12,140 bases of DNA, from contig CAKTTL010000085.1 in the NCBI GenBank assembly GCA_934615235.1, positions 1-12,140 of the forward strand, read 5' to 3'. Under the pieces are notes generated by a model. That model made no database searches and had not been told where the DNA came from. It saw only the letters and a program-made list of their open reading frames with translations. This DNA comes from an uncultured Clostridia bacterium. GTDB taxonomy: Bacteria; Bacillota; Clostridia; Christensenellales; Aristaeellaceae. Made by a program: the position numbers and the translations under genes. Position 1 is the first letter of the stretch. Every line of letters begins with the position of its first letter. Shown one piece after another: positions 6,652-12,140 of the stretch.

Positions 6652-6750
6652 CTATTTCTTTTTGGTAAACTTGTCTATCAGTTTGTTTAACCCCATATCA
6701 AGGAAACAGTCTGCAATATCGACAAATAGACCGATAATACAATCAAGCAT
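6652..6750 (-). CDS. Small hydrophobic protein of 32 residues, function unknown
   Basis: This short gene has all the marks of a real one. GGAGGG (6758-6763) lies 7 bases upstream of an ATG, and 32 codons follow to a TAG. The product starts MLDCIIGLFVDIADCFLDMG and ends in the basic tail DKFTKKK. Residues 1-19 are hydrophobic with Asp at 3, 11, 14 and 18, which suggests an amphipathic helix lying on or crossing a membrane, with a lysine-rich C-terminus. Two cysteines are present (4 and 15). The local base composition is AT-richer than the neighbouring genes. I do not recognise the family. It is isolated, opposite in direction to both neighbours, and lies in a stretch otherwise lacking genes. 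Small membrane proteins of this shape occur in sporulation and toxin-antitoxin contexts, but nothing here decides between them. Confidence 0.6.
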   Translation of the reverse strand: MLDCIIGLFVDIADCFLDMGLNKLIDKFTKKK

Positions 6751-6892
6751 CGCATTTCCCTCCGATTTCAGATTCATCCCCTTGCAGTTTATCATAGAAA
6801 TGTAAAAAAATCTACCGTTTGCGTAAAAAAACCCGCGCGGAACCGCAGCCGCTTCATTTTAAGGGGCGGACGGCGAAAAACGGCTTTCTTCG

Positions 6893-6959
6893 GAAGGGGG
6901 GTGCGGGGGAAACCCTTCTTTCTCCTGAAAGAAGGGTTTCCCCCGCCGTATCCCTCTTC
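6893..6959. repeat. Long palindromic hairpin element, copy 2
   Basis: Bases 6903-6922 (GCGGGGGAAACCCTTCTTTC) are perfectly complementary to 6927-6946, a 20-bp stem with a 4-base loop. Outside a 3-base bulge, GAAGGGGGGT (6893-6902) can also pair with ATCCCTCTTC (6950-6959) with two G-T wobbles. The element shares the order GGAA-(A/G)-rich G run, TG(T/C)GGGGGAAA, CCTTCTT-like arm with the copy near 246. It lies between the small minus-strand gene and the gtrA-like promoter. No T tract follows, so a pure terminator role is unlikely. Confidence 0.8.
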
Positions 6960-6972
6960 GTTGAAGCCGCCC

Positions 6973-7001
6973 TTGTAAAATTGCCCGTTCCATGTTAAGC
7001 T
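6973..7001 (+). promoter_or_regulatory. Candidate promoter of the GtrA-like gene
   Basis: TTGTAA (6973-6978), a 17-bp spacer, and an extended -10 TGTTAAGCT (6993-7001) precede the gene by about 30 bases. The -10 hexamer TAAGCT is weak, so the call is tentative. Confidence 0.4.
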
Positions 7002-7032
7002 ATTCGATACCCTGAAACAGGAGGACCGTACG

Positions 7033-7434
7033 ATGGAAAAAATCCGCGCGCTTTATCAAAAATATCGAAGCGTTTTCTGGTATCTGGTCTGCGGCGGGCT
7101 GACGACGCTGACGAACATCGCCGTCTTCTGGCTGCTTTACACAGCGGCGGGCGCGCCGCTGCAGATCGCCAACGTCGCCGCGTGGGTGCTGGCGATCGCC
7201 GTGGCGTTCGTCGGGAACAAGTATCTGGCGTTTCGCAGCGATAAAAAGGGAAGGCTGCTCGCGCGTGAGGCGATCGTCTTTCTGGCCATGCGCCTGGCAA
7301 CGCTCGGATTTGAGGCGCTGTTTCTGTTTCTTACAATTCAGCGCGCGGGATGGGCGGCGCTGCCGGCCAAGATTCTCGATAACGTGATCGTGATCATTCT
7401 CAATTACGTTTTAAGTAAAGCATTCGTTTTTTAA
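7033..7434 (+). CDS. GtrA-family membrane protein
   Basis: The 133-residue product has four predicted membrane segments (about 14-35, 45-62, 79-100 and 112-130) and the motifs of the GtrA family: YLVCGGLTTLTNIAVFWLL (17-35), GNKYLAFRS (61-69) and ILNYVLSKAFVF (122-133). GtrA-like proteins are thought to help move lipid-linked sugars such as undecaprenyl-phosphate-glucose across the membrane for decoration of teichoic acids, polysaccharides or O-antigen. AGGAGG (7019-7024) lies 8 bases before the ATG. No glycosyltransferase partner is adjacent, so it appears to be a stand-alone gene and the sugar is unknown. It is of normal length for the family and looks intact. Confidence 0.9.
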   Translation: MEKIRALYQKYRSVFWYLVCGGLTTLTNIAVFWLLYTAAGAPLQIANVAAWVLAIAVAFVGNKYLAFRSDKKGRLLAREAIVFLAMRLATLGFEALFLFLTIQRAGWAALPAKILDNVIVIILNYVLSKAFVF

Positions 7435-7436
7435 TG

Positions 7437-7462
7437 ACTTTGTTACATAGTGATTACAAAGT
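7437..7462. promoter_or_regulatory. Inverted repeat in AT-rich spacer, possible operator
   Basis: ACTTTGT (7437-7443) is mirrored by ACAAAGT (7456-7462) with 12 bases between. It starts just after the gtrA-like stop codon and lies upstream of the promoter of the 7577 gene. The arms are too AT-rich and no T tract follows, so a protein-binding site is likelier than a terminator. Evidence is only the symmetry. Confidence 0.3.
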
Positions 7463-7505
7463 AATTAATAAATGATTAAATCAGGCTTTTGCACGAAAAT
7501 TTATG

Positions 7506-7534
7506 ATGACAAGCAGGTTAAATAATGGTATTAT
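7506..7534 (+). promoter_or_regulatory. Extended -10 promoter of the orphan gene at 7577
   Basis: ATGACA (7506-7511), a 17-bp spacer and TGGTATTAT (7526-7534, extended -10) form a good vegetative-type promoter. It predicts a start of transcription near 7541. That excludes the in-frame ATG at 7535 as the translation start. Confidence 0.7.
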
Positions 7535-7576
7535 ATGGCCAGGATTAAATTGATGGGGGCTCGAGGGGAAATGTCG

Positions 7577-8098
7577 ATGCAGAAGCCGGCTGTTGAACTG
7601 CATGAAATGGCGATGAACGAAAGCATCGCTACGACGTGCTGCTACGTTTGGAACGGCGTGAGTCTCGTGGGCAGCGCTTCGCTGCCGCATGGCGGCCGCC
7701 TTACGCCGAAATATGATACCCGGTATTATTATTCGATGACGGGCGTTTCCGGTCAGGTGAGCGCAATCTGGCTGGACAGCTCTGTCGGCATCCATCCGCG
7801 CACGCAGACGGGCGTGGATGAAACGTATGCCGTCTGGCGCGATCCGGACAACAACGAATGGTATGTCGCGACCAGTTCGGGCGAATACTGTGTGACGAAG
7901 AACAACGGATTTGAAATCAACAACGACGTGTACTTCGCGCGCAACTACAAGATGAACAACATCCGCAAAACGCGGGACGCGACCGCGACGCGCACGCTGG
8001 TGCATTTCATCCATTCCCGTTCCACCAGCCCGCACAATATGTATACTTCCGGCAACAACTGGCTGCCGGATCATCAGGCGTATCAGTATTCGTCCTGA
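7577..8098 (+). CDS. Orphan protein of unknown function with an N-terminal ESIATTCCY motif
   Basis: The 173-residue product is not recognised. I chose the ATG at 7577 because GAGGGG (7563-7568) lies 8 bases upstream; the ATG at 7571 is also in frame but only 2 bases from that site, and the one at 7535 overlaps the promoter. The protein starts MQKPAVELHEMAMNESIATT, followed by adjacent cysteines 21-22 and a Tyr. Beyond this it is polar, rich in Asn, Tyr, Ser and Thr, with a third Cys105 (SGEYCVTKNN) and His residues at 144, 147, 154 and 167. There is no signal peptide, membrane segment or repeat. The N-terminal acidic, leader-like segment ending in paired cysteines recalls processed peptides, but 173 residues is long for one and no maturation enzyme is nearby. 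It is a single-gene unit with its own promoter and terminator. Confidence 0.72.
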   Translation: MQKPAVELHEMAMNESIATTCCYVWNGVSLVGSASLPHGGRLTPKYDTRYYYSMTGVSGQVSAIWLDSSVGIHPRTQTGVDETYAVWRDPDNNEWYVATSSGEYCVTKNNGFEINNDVYFARNYKMNNIRKTRDATATRTLVHFIHSRSTSPHNMYTSGNNWLPDHQAYQYSS

Positions 8099-8117
8099 GA
8101 AGGAAAAAGCAAGTGGA

Positions 8118-8153
8118 ACGTCCCGGCTCTGGGGGGAGCCGGGATGTTTTTTT
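8118..8153 (+). terminator. Intrinsic terminator of the orphan gene
   Basis: ACGTCCCGGCTC (8118-8129) pairs with GAGCCGGGATGT (8136-8147) with one G-T wobble around a 6-base loop. The T tract runs to 8153. It overlaps the stop codon of the convergent dehydrogenase gene. On the minus strand no T tract follows, so it serves the plus strand. Confidence 0.9.
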
Positions 8154-9150
8154 ATTCGTGCGAATGCCGCGGCGCTCCTTTTACTTCGTTTTCCATTTCT
8201 TCCCCCGCGAAAAACGCGTCCAGATTCGCATACGTTACCCGGGCGATCTCGCGCAGCGCTTCCTCGGTGAGAAACGCCTGATGGCTGGTGAGGATTACGT
8301 TCGGCTTGGACAGAAGCAGCGAAAGCGCGTCGTCGCGAATGATGCTGCCGGAGCGGTCCTCGAAGAAAAGGTCGCTTTCCTCTTCGTAAACGTCCAGCCC
8401 CGCGCCGCGCACGCGCCCGCTGTTGAGCGCGCGCAGCAGCGCTTCGGTGTCGATCAGCGCGCCGCGCGAAGTGTTCAGAAGGAAAACGCCGCGCTTCATC
8501 TGCAGAAAGGCCATCGTATCCAGCATGTGGTACGATTCGCGTGTGAGCGGGCAGTGCAGCGAAATCACGTCGCTTTCCTCAAGCAGCGCGGAAAACGTAA
8601 CGCTGCGGCAGCCTTCCATCGCCGTTGGATACGGGTCGTAGCAGACGACGCGCATGCCGAACCCGCGGCAGATTCCCGCGAACGCGCGCCCGATGCGCCC
8701 GCCGCCGACGATCCCCGCGGTTTTCCCGTACAGGTCGATCCCTTCCAGTCCGGCGATGCTGAAGTTAAAATCGCGCGTGCGCGCCCAAGCGCGGTGCAGC
8801 TTCCGGTTGAGCGTCAAAAGCAGCGCCATGGTGTGCTCTGCCACGGCGTGCGGCGAATACCCCGGCACGCGCGCGACGGGCAGACGCCCCTGCGCCGCCG
8901 CGAGATCCACGTTGTTTACGCCCGCGCAGCGCATGACGGCCACGCGGCAGCCTTCGGCGCAAAGCGCCGAAATCGTATCCGCGTCCAGCTCGTCATGGAC
9001 GAAGGCGCACACGGCCGCGCAGCCCTGCGCGAGCACCGCCGTCTCGCGGTTGAGGCGGCTGTCGAACCAGCGAATCTCATAGCCCGGGTTCAGCTTTTCA
9101 AACCAGACCCTGTCGTACGGTTTCGTATCGAAAAAAGCGATCGTTTCCAT
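8152..9150 (-). CDS. D-lactate dehydrogenase-type 2-hydroxyacid dehydrogenase
   Basis: The 332-residue product is an NAD-dependent D-2-hydroxyacid dehydrogenase, closest in appearance to the fermentative D-lactate dehydrogenases. It begins METIAFFDTKPYDRVWFEKL. The nucleotide-binding motif GGGRIG (149-154) is followed by Asp172 in VVCYDP, which favours NADH over NADPH. The catalytic triad is visible: Arg229 in NTSRGALID, Glu258 in LDVYEEE, and His290 in TSHQAFLTEEAL. The enzyme would reduce pyruvate, or a related 2-ketoacid, to the D-hydroxyacid and regenerate NAD+ in fermentation. I place the start at 9150, where GGGGGTG (9157-9163) gives proper spacing; a GTG at 9159 would overlap that site. 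The gene diverges from parA, and a candidate promoter overlaps the parA promoter. The leader contains a GC-rich hairpin. Confidence 0.92.
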   Translation of the reverse strand: METIAFFDTKPYDRVWFEKLNPGYEIRWFDSRLNRETAVLAQGCAAVCAFVHDELDADTISALCAEGCRVAVMRCAGVNNVDLAAAQGRLPVARVPGYSPHAVAEHTMALLLTLNRKLHRAWARTRDFNFSIAGLEGIDLYGKTAGIVGGGRIGRAFAGICRGFGMRVVCYDPYPTAMEGCRSVTFSALLEESDVISLHCPLTRESYHMLDTMAFLQMKRGVFLLNTSRGALIDTEALLRALNSGRVRGAGLDVYEEESDLFFEDRSGSIIRDDALSLLLSKPNVILTSHQAFLTEEALREIARVTYANLDAFFAGEEMENEVKGAPRHSHE

Positions 9151-9174
9151 GCAAAACACCCCCGGCGTAGCCTG

Positions 9175-9209
9175 CGCGGCGCGGCTTTTTTTATGCGCCG
9201 CGATTTTTT
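9175..9209. repeat. GC-rich hairpin followed by T tract, in the dehydrogenase leader
   Basis: CGCGGCGC (9175-9182) pairs perfectly with GCGCCGCG (9195-9202) around a 12-base loop, and six T residues follow on the plus strand (9204-9209). Read on the plus strand it resembles a terminator that would shield the parA promoter, though no plus-strand gene lies directly before it. Read on the minus strand it is a hairpin in the leader of the dehydrogenase mRNA. Confidence 0.5.
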
Positions 9210-9229
9210 CGCGCGCCGCCGCTGAAGTC

Positions 9230-9258
9230 TTCCCATTTTCGCGCGTTTGCGTTATAAT
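9230..9258 (+). promoter_or_regulatory. Promoter of the parA-parB-DUF1015 operon
   Basis: A perfect TATAAT (9253-9258) is preceded at 17 bp by TTCCCA (9230-9235), a 4 of 6 match to the -35 consensus. Transcription would start near 9265, about 35 bases before the parA ATG. Confidence 0.7.
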
Positions 9259-9280
9259 AAAATGCTACCTTCTTTTTCAA
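9251..9280 (-). promoter_or_regulatory. Candidate divergent promoter of the dehydrogenase gene
   Basis: On the minus strand TTGAAA (complement of 9275-9280) and TATAAC (complement of 9251-9256) each match consensus at 5 of 6 positions with an 18-bp spacer. The -10 overlaps the TATAAT of the opposite promoter, so polymerases could not occupy both at once. The leader to the ATG would be about 95 bases. Confidence 0.5.
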
Positions 9281-9299
9281 AGGAAACGTGAGGGATACC

Positions 9300-10073
9300 A
9301 TGAGCAAAATTATCGCGGTGGCCAACCAGAAGGGCGGCGTCGGCAAGACGACGACGCAGGTCAACCTTTCCGCATGCGTGGCGGCGGAGGGAAAGCGGGT
9401 GCTTTCGGTCGATCTCGATCCGCAGGCGAACGCGTCGAGCGGATTGGGCGTGGCCGGAGAGCCGGGCAAAACCGTTTACGACGTGCTGACCGGCGGCGCA
9501 AGGGTTTCCGAATGCATCGTGAAAACGCCGGTGGAGACGCTCGAGCTGCTGCCGAGCGATATCCGGCTGGCCGGCGCGGAAATCGAGCTGGTCGCCGCGG
9601 AAGGACGCGAATATATCCTGCGCGAGGCGCTCAAGCCGCTGCGCGAAAAGTACGATTATATTTTCATCGACTGTCCGCCTTCGCTCGGGCTGCTTACGCT
9701 CAACGCGCTGTGCGCGGCCGATCGCGTGGTCATCCCGATCCAGTGCGAATACTACGCGCTCGAGGGCGTCGGGCAGCTGATGAACACCGTGCAGCGCGTG
9801 CAACGCGGCCTGAATCCGCATCTGGACATCGAAGGCGTCGTGCTGACGATGATGGACGGCCGCACGAACCTGGGTATCCAGGTGGCGCAGGAGGTCAAGA
9901 AGCATTTCCGGCAGAAGGTTTACGGCGCGATCATTCCGCGCAACGTGCGCCTGAGCGAGGCGCCGAGCCACGGCCTGCCCATCAACCTTTACGACGCGCG
10001 CAGCGCCGGGGCGCAGGCCTATGCCGATCTGGCTGAGGAATTTATCGAAAGAAGCGAGGGGGAGAGCCGATGA
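9300..10073 (+). CDS. parA: Chromosome partitioning ATPase ParA (Soj)
   Basis: The 257-residue product is a classic small ParA/Soj ATPase. It shows the deviant Walker A KGGVGKTT (11-18) with the signature lysine, the switch segment DLDPQANASSGLG (38-50), and the Walker B region FIDCPPSLGLLTLNAL (122-137). ParA binds DNA non-specifically as an ATP dimer and is released by ParB, moving the origin region during segregation; in spore-formers Soj also affects replication initiation and sporulation. GAGGG (9290-9294) supports the ATG at 9300; a GTG at 9288 would add four residues with no family support. The stop overlaps the parB start as ATGA. The short size without an N-terminal helix-turn-helix indicates a chromosomal type rather than a type Ia plasmid ParA. 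Confidence 0.96.
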   Translation: MSKIIAVANQKGGVGKTTTQVNLSACVAAEGKRVLSVDLDPQANASSGLGVAGEPGKTVYDVLTGGARVSECIVKTPVETLELLPSDIRLAGAEIELVAAEGREYILREALKPLREKYDYIFIDCPPSLGLLTLNALCAADRVVIPIQCEYYALEGVGQLMNTVQRVQRGLNPHLDIEGVVLTMMDGRTNLGIQVAQEVKKHFRQKVYGAIIPRNVRLSEAPSHGLPINLYDARSAGAQAYADLAEEFIERSEGESR

Positions 10074-10930
10074 AGGCGAACAGAGGACTGGGACGCGGGC
10101 TGGACGCGCTGATGCCTGAAATCCCGCAGGAGGATGCGCGCGAGCGCGTAATGATGCTCCGCATGGGCGATATCGACCCGAACCCCGAGCAGCCGCGCCG
10201 CAAGTTCGACGCGCAGGCGCTGGCCGAGTTGGCCGCGTCGATCCGTCAGGTGGGCGTGCTGCAGCCGATTCTCGTAACCGAAATCGAGGGCCGCTACCGC
10301 ATTATTGCCGGCGAACGCCGCTGGCGCGCGGCGCGCCTGGCCGAGCTGGAAGAGATTCCCGCCATCGTCCGCCCGCTGGACGAAATCGAACGGATGGAAG
10401 CGGCGCTGATTGAAAACATTCAGCGCGAAGACCTGAACCCGCTGGAAGAAGCGCTGGCCGTGCGCGCGTTGATGGAAAAATGCGGCCTGACGCAGGAAAA
10501 GGCCGCGGAGCGGCTGGGCCGCAGCCGCCCGGCCGTCGCGAACCTGCTGCGTTTGCTCACGCTGCCCGAGCCGGTGCTGGAAATGCTGCGCGACGGAAAA
10601 CTTTCCGCCGGGCACGCGCGCGCGCTCGTCGCCGTGGAAGATCCGGCGCGGTGCGTCGCGCTGGCGGAAAAGGCCGTGCGCGAGGGCTGGAGCGTGCGGC
10701 AGATCGAGCAGGCCGCGCAGGAAAAGCCGGTCGCGGAAAAGCCCGCGCGCGTCAAGCCGCGCAAGCTGCCGGAATTCACCGAAATGGAAGAGCGCCTGCG
10801 CCACGCTTTCGGCATGAAGGCCTCCATCGACGGCACGCTCAACAAGGGAAAAATCACGCTCACTTACGGCTCCCGCCAGGAGCTGGAACGCCTGTACGAC
10901 CTGATGCAGGGGGATGATGAGAATGCCTGA
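10070..10930 (+). CDS. parB: Chromosome partitioning protein ParB (Spo0J)
   Basis: The 286-residue product begins with the ParA-stimulating segment GLGRGLDALMP (6-16). It continues with the CTP-binding domain, including GERRWRAARLAEL (81-93) and ENIQREDLNPLEEA (115-128). A helix-turn-helix region (about 139-162, LTQEKAAERLGRSRPAVANL) recognises parS, and the dimerisation domain lies at the C-terminus (about 230-286). ParB loads at parS, slides as a CTP-dependent clamp, recruits condensin and activates ParA. It overlaps parA by four bases and is overlapped by the DUF1015 gene, so all three are probably co-translated. No consensus parS palindrome is present in the window, although many genomes have one near parB. 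Length is normal and all motifs look intact. Confidence 0.96.
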   Translation: MKANRGLGRGLDALMPEIPQEDARERVMMLRMGDIDPNPEQPRRKFDAQALAELAASIRQVGVLQPILVTEIEGRYRIIAGERRWRAARLAELEEIPAIVRPLDEIERMEAALIENIQREDLNPLEEALAVRALMEKCGLTQEKAAERLGRSRPAVANLLRLLTLPEPVLEMLRDGKLSAGHARALVAVEDPARCVALAEKAVREGWSVRQIEQAAQEKPVAEKPARVKPRKLPEFTEMEERLRHAFGMKASIDGTLNKGKITLTYGSRQELERLYDLMQGDDENA

Positions 10931-12041
10931 CTGCATTCGCGTGCCTGATATTCTGCTGCCCCGCGAGGGGATTGACCGGACGAAGTGGGCTGTCGTCGCG
11001 TGCGACCAGTTTACCTCGCAGCCCGAATACTGGGACGAGGCGGAGCGAATCGTGGGCGGCGCGCCCTCGACGCTGCGGCTGATTCACCCGGAAGCGCGGC
11101 TTTTGCAGCGTCCGGACGAAGAACCGGCGGAGGAGATTCACCGCGCCATGCGCGGCTATCTTGCCGGAAACGTATTTGCGCCCGCAAGGCGGCAGTTTGT
11201 GCTGACCGAGCGGACGACGCGGTCCGGCAGGCGGCTTGGGCTGATGGCGCTCGTCGATCTGGCGGCGTACGACTATACGCCCGGTTCGCGGCCGCTCATC
11301 CGGCCGACGGAAGGAACGGTCCTGTCCCGGCTGCCGGCGCGTGTGCGCGTGCGCAGCGGCGCGGCGCTGGAACTGCCGCACCTGATGCTGCTGGCCGACG
11401 ATCCGCAGCGGACGCTGATCGAACCGCTGTACGCGCAGCGCGAAAAATTTGAAAAGCTTTACGATTTCGAGCTGATGCTCGGCGGCGGCCATCTGCGCGG
11501 CTGGGCCGTGGACGGCGCGGACGGCGTGCTCGCCGCGATGGACCGCCTGCCCTCGCTGCAGGGGGACGACCCGATTCTATTCGCCGTGGGCGACGGAAAC
11601 CATTCCATGGCCGCGGCCCGCAAATGCTGGCTGGAACACCCGACGGAGCGTAACCGGTACATGCTCGCGGAAGTGGTGAACCTTTACGACGAATCGCTGC
11701 GGTTCGAACCCATTCACCGTCTTCTGCGCGGCGAAGGGCTGGACGCGGTATGGCGCAGGGCTGCCGAGCGCGGCGTGCAGCTTGACGGCGGCGACGTGCG
11801 GCAGGTGCAGCCTTTCCTCGACGAAACGCTCGATCCTTCCGTGCAGGTGGATTATATTCACGGCGCGCAGGCGCTGGAAAATCTGGCCGCGCAGCCCGGC
11901 TGCCGCGGAATTGCGCTGAAGGCCATCGCAAAGGAAACGCTCTTTCCATCCCTTAAGGGCGGCAAAACGCTGCCGCGCAAGGCGTTCTCCATGGGCGAGG
12001 CGCAGGAGAAACGGTACTACATGGAAGCGAGAGAGATATAG
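10923..12041 (+). CDS. DUF1015 family protein
   Basis: The 372-residue product matches DUF1015: RVPDILLPREGIDRTKWAVV near the start, then ACDQFTSQPEYWDEAERIVG, FAVGDGNHSMAAARKCW in the middle, and LPRKAFSMGEAQEKRYYMEA at the C-terminus. The family has no firmly assigned reaction that I can cite; its members are soluble and often sit near 2-hydroxyacid dehydrogenase or serine biosynthesis genes in Clostridia. Three in-frame ATG codons exist (10914, 10917, 10923). AGGGGG (10908-10913) is well spaced only for 10923, which overlaps the end of parB by eight bases. The DGNHS motif recalls the DGHHR/DGHTR motif of ParB-fold serine kinases, which is a resemblance only. Length is slightly below the usual size of about 400. 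No terminator is seen before the sequence degrades. Confidence 0.85.
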   Translation: MPDCIRVPDILLPREGIDRTKWAVVACDQFTSQPEYWDEAERIVGGAPSTLRLIHPEARLLQRPDEEPAEEIHRAMRGYLAGNVFAPARRQFVLTERTTRSGRRLGLMALVDLAAYDYTPGSRPLIRPTEGTVLSRLPARVRVRSGAALELPHLMLLADDPQRTLIEPLYAQREKFEKLYDFELMLGGGHLRGWAVDGADGVLAAMDRLPSLQGDDPILFAVGDGNHSMAAARKCWLEHPTERNRYMLAEVVNLYDESLRFEPIHRLLRGEGLDAVWRRAAERGVQLDGGDVRQVQPFLDETLDPSVQVDYIHGAQALENLAAQPGCRGIALKAIAKETLFPSLKGGKTLPRKAFSMGEAQEKRYYMEAREI

Positions 12042-12062
12042 GGGACGAGGAACGAGGGACGA
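12042..12062. repeat. Three tandem copies of a 7-bp repeat
   Basis: Directly after the DUF1015 stop codon come GGGACGA, GGAACGA and GGGACGA (consensus GGRACGA). The next bases, GTTT, break the pattern before the G tract. It may be the start of a longer tandem array lost at the contig end. Confidence 0.65.
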
Positions 12063-12064
12063 GT

Positions 12065-12140
<76 letters not shown>

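Noticed and set aside
9279..9300. AAGGAAACGTGAGGG near the parA start considered as a parS site
   Set aside because: It shares only the TCACGT core with the parS consensus TGTTTCACGTGAAACA and is not palindromic.

Overview
The window is about 12 kb of GC-rich bacterial chromosome. It reads as an endospore-forming member of the Firmicutes (Clostridia), possibly one of the GC-rich gut lineages. The evidence is a SpoIIP homologue beside a DUF1614 membrane protein, a YhcN/YlaJ-type spore lipoprotein, a Soj/Spo0J-type parA-parB pair, strong GGAGG ribosome binding sites and many intrinsic terminators with T tracts. The lineage is an inference; no rRNA or other phylogenetic marker is present. The right end runs into 74 consecutive G residues, so it is probably the end of a contig.

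Layout, left to right. Bases 1-317 hold no convincing gene but carry a direct repeat and two strong inverted repeats. Bases 318-2029 (minus) are a translationally coupled DUF1614-spoIIP pair. Divergent from it, 2156-4833 (plus) is a three-gene operon: a FucU/RbsD-type sugar mutarotase, a zinc-dependent phospholipase C-like protein and a membrane-anchored CapA-like protein that has lost most metal-binding motifs. It ends in a clean terminator. Next is a single MerR regulator with a GyrI-like effector domain, behind a promoter with the 19-bp spacer typical of MerR targets. A predicted spore lipoprotein follows; its Shine-Dalgarno sequence lies inside a 13-bp hairpin.

Bases 6373-7032 are mostly non-coding but contain an unlisted 32-codon minus-strand gene and a second copy of the long hairpin seen at the left end. 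A GtrA-like membrane protein (7033-7434) follows. Then comes an orphan gene of unknown function (7577-8098) with its own extended -10 promoter and terminator. A D-lactate dehydrogenase-type 2-hydroxyacid dehydrogenase (minus, 8152-9150) diverges from the parA-parB-DUF1015 operon (9300-12041); the two promoters overlap at one TATAAT-like sequence.

How the genes relate: the sporulation genes (spoIIP, DUF1614, yhcN-like) and the chromosome segregation genes fit a spore-former's housekeeping set but are in separate transcription units. The FucU-phospholipase-CapA operon has no recognised joint role. I found no tRNA, rRNA, CRISPR array, transposase or phage gene. Nothing here amounts to an obvious new defence or mobile system. 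The best leads are the two-copy hairpin family, the degenerate CapA protein, the sequestered ribosome binding site, the 32-residue protein and the orphan gene at 7577.
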